Of a stretch of 64,000 bases of DNA, positions 52,851 to 64,000 are shown piece after piece. The position numbers and the translations under genes are program-made. Numbering within the stretch: the stretch's first letter is position 1; every line of letters starts with the position of its first letter. The notes under the pieces were generated by a model. It saw only the letters and a program-made list of their open reading frames with translations. It was not told the DNA's origin and did no database searches. Source of the stretch: Aspidiotus rigidus (Eukaryota; Arthropoda; Insecta; Hemiptera; Diaspididae); NCBI GenBank assembly GCA_035079385.1, contig JAVHKY010000029.1, positions 5,828,001 to 5,892,000 on the forward strand, in the 5' to 3' direction.

Positions 52851-53820
52851 GAGTGGTCAGGTGGGTGATTGCTTGAGAGTGAGCTTGTCATGCAGGGATA
52901 GAGAGAGTGGTGAGCCCCAATGTTTTCGACCGGGCGGTGAATATGGAAGCGGAGTTGCTCATATGAAATGATAAGATGTTACCCTAAATGAAGACTGATG
53001 GAGAAGGGTTAACCATGAGGGACTGGATGAAAAAATAGGAGATGAATGCCTAGATAGGATTGAAGCAATAGAAGGGGTGAATTAAATAGCCTAAGAGCAT
53101 GGAAGATTTGGATATTGGACTGTCAAGGTGAGAAAGTTGATAATGACTGAAGGAGCGTGGTAACGGAGAACAGGAACACCTGCTGTAGTGCTTCAATGGC
53201 TGTCGAAGCCCGGAAGATTAAATGGAATAGAAATAGAAATTTTAGGGTTGTTTTGATGGAGTGGGTCTAAATTGGAGAACTGTGATCAAGTTAGGAACGG
53301 ATTGAACTATTGTGAAGTTGGAGGAGGAGTTTGCGGTTTTTTTTTGGGGGGGGAGGTGGTTTTCCAGTCATCGGTGAGACTTGGGAACTTGGTAGGAATT
53401 GATGGTAAATGGGAAGAACTGGAAGGAAGAGGCATACGGTTTGAGTACCTCGACAGTTTCTTGTTTGAAAATTGAAATCCATGATCAGATAACCATTTGG
53501 GAATTTTACCCATGGTTAATAGGAGTAGTCTTCCTGGTCGTTGGGGATTGAAGGTCGGTAGCGAGATACTTGGGGTATGCGTAAATGAACGTTTGGTAAG
53601 GGAAAGCCTAATCGTTCAGGAACAGAGGGACCTTGAGAGACACTGTTCCGGATGGATTGATGGGAAGAGTATCCGTCTGGAATTCTAACATTAAAAGACC
53701 TTTATGGAGGAGGGATTAGAAGAATTTGTGTACACTATCGCGCTCGAAGGCCAATATCTTATAATTTGGAGGAGGTATAGTACGCATGACATGGGGAAAC
53801 GTTTCCTGGAGATCGAAGCC
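52850..53820. other. Purine-rich stretch on the plus strand
   Basis: G/A-rich plus strand (GAGAGTGAGC, GGGATAGAGAGAGTGG, GGAAGAACTGGAAGGAAGAGG) with open frames on both strands at 53,270-53,690 but no recognisable domain. A G-run (GGGGGGGGAGG) lies at 53,345-53,355. It could be the antisense of a C-rich LINE like that at 57-58 kb, but I could not align it. Confidence 0.3.
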
Positions 53821-54093
53821 ACTATTAAAAAATGCACTATCAATTTGACCTCTAGGGTAATGTGGAATTGCATCGATATTGAATAAAGACCTCCTCATCG
53901 AAAAAACGCCTTCGCCCTGGTCACCGTTCATTTAAAAAAATCAAGACGAGAGGAAGTCATCAAAATCCTTGGAACCCACAAATTTTCCAAAATCTCCTAT
54001 CGTACAAAATATATTATGACAAGATTTCAAAATTTTTAGTCCTTCCTGTCATATAAATAAAAAAAGATAAATAAATAAATAAATAAAATGAAA

Positions 54094-54128
<35 letters not shown>

Positions 54129-54980
54129 AATGAAATAAATAAATAAATAAAATGAAATAAATAAATAAAATAGAATAAATAAATAAATAAATAAAATAAA
54201 ATAAAGAAAGAAAGAAAGGAAGAAAGAAAAAAAAAAACGAAACAAATAAAAAAATGAAGAAGCAAAATTTTTCCAAGTCCGTTCTGGCCAAACGTTGGAC
54301 AACGGATGGCGTACGGCAAATTTGAAAGAAAGAAAATATTGAACACGTTCCCTGTTGATGAAAATGAATTTTGATATTGAGCGGAGAACTCCCTCTATTT
54401 GGAGGGGTCAATCAGCTATGGCTCGAAGAGTATTACGGCTTCTGCAAAAGTTTCAGTGATAATGGGAAAGTATGTTATTTGATTCAATTAACCGAAATAG
54501 TCTTTTGATCAGTATTTCTTTGAACAGATTACCAAGGACAGAAGTTCAGAACGATAGGTCGGTAAGATGCGAGAAGAGAGGTACTTTAGGTACGTTTCAG
54601 TGTTGTAAGTCTAGTAGTCGATTTCCACATGAAAGGGTAATGGTCGTGTCGAAAATTGGAAGGTTGAGTTTTAACAGTGAACCTGTTCTATGGGGTGCTT
54701 TTTGTACGCTGTGCGCCGTTTTCCACGTGATATCCGGCCAAAACAACAATGGTCTAACTCCTCCTCCCATCATACATAACTCGGAGGTCGAACTTTTTCC
54801 CAGTCCCTCTCCTATCAGACATACCTCAAAGGTTTGACTTGGAAAAATTTTGACTTTCGATCCTAAGACGTCATAATCAAAATTTCTCTCAGCCCCTCGC
54901 CATAATATATGAGAGTGGACACATATCCCTAAAAATATGACAGGAAAGGAAGATAAAAAAAAAAAATTAGTTTTGGACCA
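53820..54980. repeat. Repeat-family block with AAAT microsatellite
   Basis: Contains AAAATGCACTATCAATTTGACCTCTAGGGTA (shared with 14.33, 30.95 and 47.89 kb), an AAAT/AAATG microsatellite at 54,055-54,232, the CCAAGTCCGTTCTGGCC...GTTCCCTGTTG block, and GTGAACCTGTTCTATGGGGTG at 54,680. Minus-strand frames here encode only low-complexity YLFIYLF strings from the microsatellite. Confidence 0.75.
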
Positions 54981-55533
54981 TACCGGGTGGACCAGAAAGA
55001 TGTTATCAGTTAAATGCGAGTTTGCGCTAAATTCACTCCAGCACAAAAACGCAATCCGTTAGATGTATGTACTTCAAATCTACAAAATTTGTATCTCAAT
55101 TTTATCTTCAATTTGCGCTCCTACCCAACTTTCTGCAAAATTTTTCATCCGAGTTAAGGACCAAAATGTACTAAAAATTAACCAATTTGCCAAAATTCTC
55201 AAAAATTAAAAGTCGTTTAAATTTCCATATTTTACTTGATTTAAAAGTGAAATTTAACGCTGATTCTGAGAAAAATATCTGAATAACCCTACGAAGTTGA
55301 AAAGTAATGGAATGTTTAATATCTTACTTCGGAAATCTTGGCAAATTGGTAAATTTTTGGCACATTTTGGTCCATAACTTGGCTCAAAAAAGCCGTAAAA
55401 AGTTGACTAGGTAAAATTGAAATACACATTTCGTAGATTTTAAGTATACACCTAACGTTTCGCGTTTTTATGCTAGAATAGATTTAGCGCAAACTCCCAT
55501 TTAACTGGTAACACCTTTCTGGTCCACCTGGTA
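54981..55533. mobile_element. Palindromic TA-target MITE, copy 4
   Basis: Starts TACCGGGTGGACCAGAAAGA and ends ACCTTTCTGGTCCACCTGGTA, 553 bp, with inverted internal blocks (TAACCAATTTGCCAAAATTC against CTTGGCAAATTGGTAAATTT). The family's central block is present in opposite orientation relative to copies 1-2, as expected of a palindrome that can flip. Confidence 0.88.
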
Positions 55534-55534
55534 T

Positions 55535-56985
55535 ACACCATGACACAACAGACTCAGAAAAATTTCAGATTTTTCGTGATTTCGATTTCAATCCTCAATA
55601 ATAAAACCAATTCGACCCATATAACAGGTTTCCTATGTTCCACCAACTTCGTTAAGGAAGCCGTCGTTTTTTTACCTTGGAATTCCTTCATTTTCCTCCT
55701 ATCTTTGATGGACGAGTTGGGGGGGGGATGAAATGCCTCTCCATTTGACATTCCTTCTGAGTCTTTTCCCGCTCATACTGAGCTCAATAGTTTTCCTCAT
55801 TTCCCCCCTCGTATATACAGACCTTACAAAATTCTCATCCTCGTCTAAATATCTCGTTGGTAGAAATTCTTAAAGCCCCTCTCTCTTATGCACAACTGAA
55901 TGGTCTCTTCTTCAGCCTTGAAGTACGTCAGAGGGTTCCCACGCATTTCCCGAATAGGCCCCGCTACCCTGGGAACTACAATTTCTTGAAAGGTCGACGG
56001 ACGTTTTCTTCAAGTTTCTCTCAATAAAACAAGCTCCCCATCAAAAGAAAGTTTCGAAGAAAATCTCTTAAATTCAATCCCCATGGATCCAGTGGAATTG
56101 AAACATCTTCGATACCGCCTTTGGTGAGGTGGGTTGAATTCGAAAAATTGCATTTCAATCACGGCTAAGGTGTTTGGAAAAATTCTAGTTCCAAAGTCTA
56201 GTGGAGTATTCCCTGGTTTATGTAGTAATAAGGACAGTCATTACGTCAATCGATGACGAGAGCGCTGCCGTAACACGATTCATCTCGATACAAGGATTGT
56301 TTGAACTTTCACAATAAACTTCGCACATCTCTATTGCAAAATTCCTATTTTTGATGAATGGTATTGATTCACCGAGATGTCGTCAAATTCAAAAGTTCTA
56401 AGTACGTGAAAAAATGTACACCATCTTCACGCTGTAATCATTATTTAATCCGCTAAAATAGAGGTTGATTTAGAACAAAAAAGAATCGAGAGTTCTTTGT
56501 TCTGAATACGTGCGTTGCACAAATGATACCACCAACGGTGTGATGATTGATTTTGTATTACTTAAGTTTGCTATGTTGCATACACGATGTGCTCATCGTA
56601 TGAATATGCGATAGTAATCTAAAAGAAAAGAAAAGATCATCATTTAAGTCAGTATGTCGACTGATGACTAGGTAGTCAACCTTCTACATCACGACGACAC
56701 GTCGAGTGTAACGCTTCTATTTTTACTCGTAATGATCTTGGGTAAAAACCCAAAAGTACACACCTACATTATAAATTTTTATTTCTGCGATTCCGGCAAC
56801 GGATAGGTGATTTTCGGCAAATCTTGGGGCGTCTACGGGTGTTGTTTTCCGCATTCACTTTGCAATTCGTGCACATATTTATGACGACAAGCAATCATTA
56901 GGAAACGATCGATATTTTATCGAAACACAACAGGACGTAGATAATGAATTTCATCATTAAAAAAGATTCTTCAGTTATATAATTT
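55535..56985. other. Repeat-family edge then unique DNA
   Basis: 55,590-55,690 holds a junction-family piece (ATAACAGGTTTCCTATG, TTCGTTAAGGAAGCCGTCG). From about 55,760 to 56,985 no gene or repeat is recognised. Confidence 0.4.
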
Positions 56986-56989
56986 TCCA

Positions 56990-58485
56990 AAACCTTAGTT
57001 GTACATCTACGTTCAGCTAGAGAAGAACCGTTCCTTTCAAGTCAGAAATAGAAAATCAATTCTCTTCTGTTTTCATGCAATGCGATGCAGTCTCACACGA
57101 GGGTCGACCCTCAGTGGAACTTCTTTCATAATTGCAATAAATGACATCTCGAGAAACATCTCTTTTCCCGTTGTTTATATGCCGATGAACTGAGCATCCA
57201 TACGTATGCAAACAAATAACCAACTTCGCGCCCCCCGACCTCGGAAATTAATGTTAATTGACACACTTTAATTGTCAAAATTCGCAAAATTGACGCATTA
57301 TGCCCACATTCTAGTTGGGGTGAGGGCAGTTACGTCAAAAATATATCACCCCCCCCCCCCATTTAAAAAGCATAGCGTTAAAGTGTCAAAATTCGCAGTC
57401 AAAATAGTGTCAAACTCCTGAGATCGGGACAGAGAATCCTACAAAATTCCATCTTGTCCATCCTTAACTGACTGTCATACCGCGAATTCCGAATGTCCTC
57501 CTCCAAGTCCTGTATCGTGATTTTAGACAAAAAAGAGCTAAGACTTATTTCCTGCCCTCCTCCTCAACTCCATCTATCAGAGTTAATAATGATACAGTAA
57601 GAGTCTTCGGTGTCCGCTTTCACTTCAAACACTCATGGCTATTGCATATCAAAGGAATTAAAGGCGGAAGCCTCAAAGCTTTGAACGTCTTGAAGTACTT
57701 CCACCGGTCGCGACCGTCAAACTCTACTTCCCTCTAACATACCCTAGTCCCATTTGTTCCAGGGACTCGCACCCTCATCACATCTCTCACTTCTCTCCGC
57801 ACAGTTCAAACTTTCGCCATTTGCGTTTGTATAGGCGCTTTTCGCACCAACCCTGCTCCAAGTCTAGCCGTTCACCTCTATATTTTCGCTAACTTTACTC
57901 GATTGCCAGTCTCCTCACCTTACCTCTATCTTACAACTAACGTTATCTGGCCCAAACCGTCCTACTTATCGCAATGTTTTCAAAAAAATCGACTCTAGTT
58001 TCTCACCGATTTCTTTCAGTAAGAAATGCACTTCTATTGCCTAGTCCCCGGATTTCCCACATATATTCCATTGGGCCTTACGTACACCTAAAATAATATA
58101 CGAACTATGTAAACTACTCAAAAAATCTACCAGGCTCGCAATTTACCGCTCCTTCTTTCTAGAAATACTCGACTCTTTTCTCAACATTGCCTTTTGTTTC
58201 ACAGATGCATCAAAAATCAAAAACCAAGTCGGTTTCGCGTTTTCAATGGGCAACAAAATCTTTTTTTATCGACTTACCGGCCGAAACTCAGAAATAATAC
58301 TAACCCTCTCTTTCCCACCAGACCAGCCATTCACTCCTTAGCCGCCTTACGACATTTTACAATCTACAATCTACACCTTGTCTCAGGCATCCATTCTCTC
58401 CTCATAACCCTGTCATCCACCATTTACTTGACTTTAATCTGGATCCCCAGCCATACGGGGCTCCAGGATGATTAAAAAGTCCCTT
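56990..58485 (+). pseudogene. I/Jockey-type LINE ORF2 remnant (RT and RNase H)
   Basis: The plus strand encodes, in order: SLTRGSTLSGTSFIIAINDI (57,085-57,145, equivalent to the GVPQGSVLSPTLF..IND RT block) ending where YADD should be. Next is a tail with SILSIL...REFRMSSSKSCIVIL (about 57,450-57,530), then VRVFGVRFHFKHSWLLHIKG and GSLKALNVLKYF (57,605-57,700, the RT C-terminal 'FLG...D.+L.W..HI..LK' block). ICIGAFRTNPAPSLAVHLYI follows near 57,830-57,890, the RNase H opening CFTDASKIKNQVGFAFSMGN at 58,195, and TLIWIPSHTGLQDD at 58,435-58,475. This order is diagnostic of LINEs with an RNase H domain. A non-LINE insert of about 180 bp (57,235-57,415, with a C-run and GTCAAAATTCGCA repeats) interrupts it. 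Many stops and frame changes show a dead copy. Confidence 0.8.
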
Positions 58486-59100
58486 TAGCCGTCAAAAAAT
58501 ACCACAAAACATCCACGAATCAACTCTCGTCTTCTTCCCACTAAAAATGATCTCATCACATAGAGGCTCCTGGGGGAAAATGCGAGATTTTTAGTATTTT
58601 GTTCAGGACCACATCGAACCACTTTCAGCAAAGAAACGTTTGCTCCAGCGGAATGCTTTTTTTTCCCTCATTTGCCTACACTAATATCAAAAAAATTTCA
58701 CTCATAGAACAGGTCCCCGCGTTCCTCGTTTGACTTTGTTAAGGAAGCCGTCGTTTTTTTGGCCAACTTCTTGTATAAGTCTTACTCGTAATCTTTGTTT
58801 TCATTTTATTTCGCGTTCTTTTAAAAATTGTGTTACTTTTTTCTTTATGATGATCGCGTTCAATAACGTTACATTTATGCTGAAATTTTAGTTTCATCGT
58901 GTACATTTTGCTTCAGCATATTTTACTTCAATTAAATATTTAGGATTTCCTCTCTTTTTTCGCGCATATTTATTATCCCTTTAAGTGTCGACAAATGCAA
59001 TCCTCCCTCAATAATAGTGATAACGTGAAATCATACATTTGGCATTATCGTTAAATTTAATTATTTGACAAATTTAATACAAAAAGAACTGCTCAGAAAA
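58486..59100. other. LINE 3' remainder and unique DNA
   Basis: 58,490-58,600 is probably the LINE tail. At 58,700-58,765 lies an inverted junction-family piece (CATAGAACAGGTCCCCGCGTTCCTCGTTTGACTTTGTTAAGGAAGCC). The rest is AT-rich with no features. Confidence 0.4.
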
Positions 59101-59142
59101 GCAGGATGTAAGGAAACACCAAAAGGAACCGACCGAGTCCCG

Positions 59143-59300
59143 TGGACCACACGTGGTCCATAGTATCATGACAATCAGCTCCCTGCTACGTCATCACAGC
59201 AGTTTACGAAATGTTGCCATCAATGGCAGCGCCTAAAGGTTGAGATCGGATCGTAGGTATATATGATCGCGTTCGCCGACTTTCTCTGCGAGTGGGTAGT
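59143..59300 (+). promoter_or_regulatory. Promoter-like stretch with perfect dyad and TATA-like box
   Basis: TGGACCACACGTGGTCCA (59,143-59,160) is a perfect inverted repeat of 8-bp arms around AC and contains CACGTG-like character. TACGTCATCA, a CRE-like half site, follows at about 59,189. TATATATG (59,258-59,265) lies about 100 bp downstream of the dyad, followed by non-repetitive GC-richer sequence that could be a 5' UTR. A strong acceptor (TTTTTTTTTTGTGTTCCAG|) at 59,481 suggests splicing of a plus-strand leader. No Inr match and no downstream start codon could be tied to it before the foldback at 59,851. Confidence 0.35.
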
Positions 59301-59850
59301 CACGCAATGAAACTACGAACGCTCTTCGTTCAAACTGTCACAACTCGACCGTAATCAACCAAACTCTCGCGACTAGTGTAGTCGATTCTTTTTACCAAGC
59401 ATTCGGGGGCAAAAAGAAGTATTGTAATCTCATGTGTGATCGCAATTTGAGCGGGGATAATATTTTTTTTTTGTGTTCCAGGGTGTGTAGATCACGACTA
59501 GTATAATAGTGGCTGAAATTCATTTCCCTTATACATATATGTATATACGTGTGTACTGATTTATTTGTTGTACCTACGTTAATTTGGGAAACTACATCAT
59601 CGATTTAATTAATACTGAAATATACTATAGGATCATATTAAAAGTTGTGTGTGCCTTAATTTAGTGAAGATGAATTGAGTACTTCCTGAGTTTTTCTTAA
59701 TTTTCGATCCTATTTACAAAAATGAGCTGAAGAAAGCGAGGCGCACAAAGCGTTTTTTTTCTCCCCCCAAAATGACATATGTTTGTTCCGGGCGAAGCAT
59801 ACCGAACTTTTGCAAACATTACGTCTGCGTCACCGCGTAAAAATAGACTT

Positions 59851-62345
59851 AAAGGCTCTAGCCGAGTAAGGGGAGGAAAATGGCTTTGGTCGAAAAATGT
59901 TTCAAGTGTCCGTCAAAATATTGTCCCCAATGAGAAAACTCGAAACTCGAAAAATTGGACCCATCCGCTCACCCACATGGGCTGCAGAGTCATTTTTAGG
60001 CCTAAAATCCAAATGGCTGTATCTGAGGCAATAATGATCGCACAGCAATGTCACTTGGGGACATTTTAGTATATGTAAACGTTCATCCATGGTATTTTTT
60101 TTATAAAAAAAAATCATTCATATTCTCCCTAGTTTCTAGCAATAACAAAACTTCAAACTCGAATATGAAAAAAATGGGGGAGGAGACACCTGGGGAAAAT
60201 CATTCATTTGAAGCGCCATCGCCATACCCTCTACTACCACATACATTAGTACCATAGTTCTCAGTGAGGTGGAACATTCCCAAAAAAATCAATATTTAAT
60301 GAATTTCTGTGATTTTTCCAGGAATAGCGGGGTGAACTATGACTTGCTACCGCAATAGACCGCGAGAAATCTATAGTCAATGTTCGAGCTGAAAAATACG
60401 CACACCTCCGTGAGATGAAATGGGAATGTAGATAGACTAAAAATATTTTTTCAGTATTTCGTTTATCAATTTGGTTAATTCTTATGTAAACACGTCCACC
60501 GATTAGGTGGAGTATGTTAGATTGAAAAAAATAGTCTAAAAATTCTCCAATTGCTGAAACGTTCTGGATATGATAAAAAATCGAGAAAATCCACTTTTTC
60601 ACCCTGGAGGACCGTGAGTTTTGGTATTTCGTTCATCAATCAGGTCGATTATAATGTAAATACGTCCACCGAGTTAGAAAAAAAATGGTCAATAAATTCT
60701 CCAGTCGCTGGAACGTTCTGGAAATAACAAATGATCGAGAAAATCCATTTTTTCAACCTGGAGTACCGTGATTTTTCATATTCTATTTATCAATAAGTTC
60801 AATTCTTATTTAAATACGTTCACCGAGTTGGAAAAAAATAGTCAATAAATTCTCCAGTCGCTGAAACGGTCTAGATATACGTAGTACAAAATCGAGGAAG
60901 TCCACTCTTTCAACATGTAGAGCCGTCACTTTTGGTGTTTTGTTTATCAATTAGGTCAAATCTTATGTTGATACATCTTACAAGTTGGAAAAAAATTGTC
61001 AATAAATTCTCCAGTCGCTGGGACGCTCTGGAAATAGTAAAAAACCAAGGATACACAGCCACCCCAAGATTCATTTCCTTTACTTTAAAACGTAGAATGT
61101 TTATATTTGTTCCCCTGAAGTTGTAGTGGTACAATCTGTGTTACTAAGAGGCGTGCACTTGCATGAATAGAGGAATCTTTTCTCGAGTTGCGGTGACAAT
61201 GCTTCAAATATTGGAGTTTTTGAGCATGGTAGCACAAGGGAGATGATTGTCTTCTATTGTGTCTCCGGAAAGGGTTCCTCCACATCATGCGAGTGCTCTG
61301 CTACCAGTAACACAATTTGTACTGCTGCGACTCGCGGGGAAAAAAGTAACTCATGAATCATAGTGGCGGCTGTGTATCTTTGATTATTTAATATTTCCAG
61401 AGCGTGTCCCAACGACTAGAGAATTTTTTTCAATTTTTTTAAAACTCGGCGTAAGTGTTCTTATAAGAATCGACCATACCAATGAGTGACTGGAGAATTT
61501 ATTGACTATTTTTTTCGAAATAGGGATGTACGTGTTTACTTAAAAATTGACCTTATGGATAAATAGAATACAAAAATTACGATTCTCCAGGTTCAAAATG
61601 TAGATATTTTCAATTTTTCATTTTCAGACTATTCCACCGACTGGAGAATTTTTTGACTATTTTTTCAGAGTCGGCGGATGTGTTCACCTAAGAATTGACC
61701 TAATTAATGAACGCAATACCAAAAATCACGGTCCTCCAGGTTGAAAAAATGGATTTTCTCGATTATTTGTCATTTCCAGAACGTTCGAGCGACTGTGAGA
61801 ATTTATTGACTACTTTTTTTCCAACTCAGTGGACGTGTTTACATTATAATCGACCTAATTGATGAACGAAATACCAAAACTCACGGTCCTCCAGGGTGAA
61901 AAAGTGGATTTTCTCGATTTTCTATCATTTCCAGAACGTTTCAGCGATTGGAGACTTTTTAGACCATTTTACTCAATCTAACGTACTCCACCTGATCGGT
62001 GGACGTGTTTACATAAGAATTAACCAAATCGATAAACAAAATACTGAAAATATATTTTTGGTCTATCAACATTCCCATTTCATCCCACGGAGGAGTGCGT
62101 ATTTTTCAGCTCGATCATTGACTATTGATTTCTCGCGGTCTATTGCGGTAGCAGTCATAGTTCACCCCGCTATTCATGGAAAAATCACAGAAATTCATTA
62201 AATATTGATTTTTTCGGGAATGTTATGGTACTCATGTATCTTGTGGTAGAGGGTGTGGTGCTTCAAATGAATGATTTTCCCCAGGTGTCTCCTCCCCGAT
62301 TTTTTTAAATTTGAGTTTGATGTTTTGTTATTGCTAGAAACTAGG
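59851..62345. repeat. Foldback array, second copy (about 150-bp units)
   Basis: Same architecture as 8,803-11,537: outer arm from AAAGGCTCTAGCCGAGTAAG, conserved block GCGGTCTATTGCGG/GACCGCGAGAAAT in both arms, direct units at 60,543, 60,698, 60,848 and 61,006, then inverted units near 61,414, 61,489, 61,640, 61,790 and 61,939. The core at 61,080-61,380 is inverted relative to the core of the first copy. The right arm is cut at about 62,345-62,380, where the next copy begins. Confidence 0.8.
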
Positions 62346-62379
62346 GAAAATATGAATGATTTTTTTTGAAAAAAATACC

Positions 62380-64000
62380 TACAGTAAAAACTCAAGGTAA
62401 TCCACTTTTCCAACATGGAAAACCGTGATTTTTCATATTCTGTTTATCAATAAGGTTAATTCTTATGTAAATACATCCGCCGACTTGGAAAAAAATAGTC
62501 AATAAATTCTCCATTCGCTGGAACGATCTTGAGACCGTACCAAATCCAGAAAATCCACTTTTTCAACATGGAAAGCCCTGATTTTTGGTATGTTGTTTAT
62601 CAAAAAGGTCAAATCTTATGTTAACACCTCCACCGAGTTTGGAAAAAATAGTCAATAAATTCTCCAGTCGCTGGAATAGTCTGAAAATGAAAAATTGAAA
62701 ATATGTATCTACTTTTTAACTCGGAGAATCGTGATGAGGTCAATTTTTAAGTAAACACATCCCTATTTCGAATAAAATAGTCGATAAATTCTCCAGACGC
62801 TCATTGGTATGGTCGATTCTCATAAGAACACTTACGCAGAGTTTTAAAAAATTGAAAAAATTCTCCAGTCGTTGGGACGCTCTGGAAGTATTAAAAAATC
62901 AATGATGCACACCCGCCACTATGATTTATGAGTTACTTTTTTCCCCGTGAGTCGGAGCGGTACAAATTCTGTTACTGTTGGCCGTGCACTCGCATGATGT
63001 GGAGGAATCCTTTCCCGAGACACAATAGAAGACAATCATCTCCTTTGTATTGTCATGTTCATGAATTCCAATATTTGAAGCATTGTCACCTCAACTCGAG
63101 AGAAGATTCCTGCACTTCATGCAAGTGCACGGCTCCTAGTGTAACACAGTTTGTACCACTACGACTTCAGGGGAACAAAAATAAACATCCCACACTTTAA
63201 AGTAAAGGAAATGAATCTTAGGGGTGGGTGTGTTTCCTTGGTTCTGTACCATTTCCAAGCGTCCTAACGACTGGAGAATTTATTGACTATTTTTTTCAAA
63301 TTCGGCGTGCATGCTTACTTAAGCATTGAACAAATTGATGAATGAAATACCAAAACTCACGGTCGTCCAGGGTGAAAAATGGATTTTCCCGATTATTTTT
63401 CGTTTCCAGAAGGTTCCAGCGGCTGGAGAGTTTTTTGACTATTTTTTTCAAACCCGGCGTACATGTTTACTAATGAATTGAACGAATTGATGAATGAAAT
63501 ATGAAAAATCGCAGTTCTCCTGGTTGAAAAAGTGGATTTTCTCACTTCTCTACTATTTTCAGACTGTTCCAACGACTGGAGAATTTTTCAACTATTTTTC
63601 TCAATCTAACGTAACGGTGGACGTGTTTACATGAGGATTGACCAAATCGATAAACGAAATACTGAAAAAATATTTTTGGTCTATCTACATTCCCATTTCA
63701 TCTCACGGAGGAGTGCGTATTTTTCAGCTCGATTATTGACTATTGATTTCTCGCGGTCTATTGCGGTAGCAGTCGTAGTTCACCCCTTATTCATGGAAAA
63801 ATCACATAAATTCATTAAATATTGATTTTTTTGGAAATGTTCCACCTCACTGAGAACTATGGTACCAATGTATGTTGTAGTAGAAGGTATGGCGCTTCAA
63901 ATGAATGATTTTCCCCAGTTGTCTCCTCCCCGATTTTTTTTTATATTCGAGTTTGAAGTTTTGTTATTGCTAGAAACTAGGGAGAATATGAATGACTTTT
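62380..64000. repeat. Foldback array, third copy, partial
   Basis: Begins inside the unit array (TTCTCCATTCGCTGG at 62,506; next at 62,656, 62,785 and 62,859), passes through the same core orientation as the first copy (63,000-63,200 matches 10,270-10,500 closely), then inverted units (63,266; 63,420; 63,570) and the outer arm to the window edge. The left outer arm is missing. A deletion of ACTCCACCTAATCGGTGG-type sequence is seen at about 63,611 compared with other copies. Confidence 0.8.

Overview
This looks like eukaryotic, animal nuclear DNA, most likely from an insect. It is AT-rich, has no dense operon-like coding, and carries AAAT/GAAA microsatellites and many short-hairpin MITEs. It also has decayed R1-type and I/Jockey-type LINEs, a Penelope-like element, a BEL/Pao gag fragment, a MULE remnant and a few GT-AG-bounded exon candidates. 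A hymenopteran would fit, but nothing in the window proves the order. No rRNA, tRNA or CRISPR array was found, and no complete host gene is visible. All transposon genes seen are broken by stops or frameshifts.

Layout. 1-6.3 kb: BEL/Pao gag (minus), a 186-bp near-perfect hairpin, an (ATTT)n tract, a 90-bp hairpin, a foldback built of about 135-bp units, then an R1-type LINE fragment and an antisense LINE scrap. 6.3-8.3 kb: unique DNA. 8.3-11.5 kb: a minus-strand LINE RT fragment and a 2.7-kb foldback of about 150-bp units. 11.5-20.3 kb: unique DNA alternating with a large repeat family (TATCATATATAGCTC units, a GGTTCCCTG junction motif, many TGACGTCA octamers). 20.3-28.2 kb: unique DNA, a second R1-type LINE copy, another minus-strand RT scrap and a decayed coding-like tract. 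28.2-28.7 kb: a candidate plus-strand exon. 29.2-31.9 kb: MULE remnant, a 0.5-kb foldback and a Penelope-like RT. 33.9-39.3 kb: paired MITEs around a LINE RNase H fragment, an island open in several frames, LINE RT pieces, a 0.7-kb foldback and a two-exon candidate 3' gene end. 42.0-44.3 kb: a tandem satellite of about 167 bp with a higher-order duplication.

45.9-52.2 kb holds the best gene evidence. A minus-strand first exon (signal peptide plus the start of an LDL-receptor class A-like module) sits about 0.4 kb downstream of a CpG-rich island. A separate minus-strand terminal exon candidate lies near 52.1 kb. Between them is a nest of microsatellites and palindromic MITEs inserted at TA. 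53.8-55.8 kb: more of the same nest. 57.0-58.5 kb: an I/Jockey-type LINE with RT and RNase H. 59.1-59.5 kb: a promoter-like stretch with a TATA-like box and a perfect dyad. 59.85-64.0 kb: two further copies of the foldback family seen at 8.8-11.5 kb, the last running off the window.

The dominant theme is inverted-repeat architecture. At least six independent repeat families are organised as long hairpins, and two of them consist of tandem units followed by the same units inverted. The novelty here is structural rather than enzymatic: no unknown multi-gene system can be supported from this sequence.
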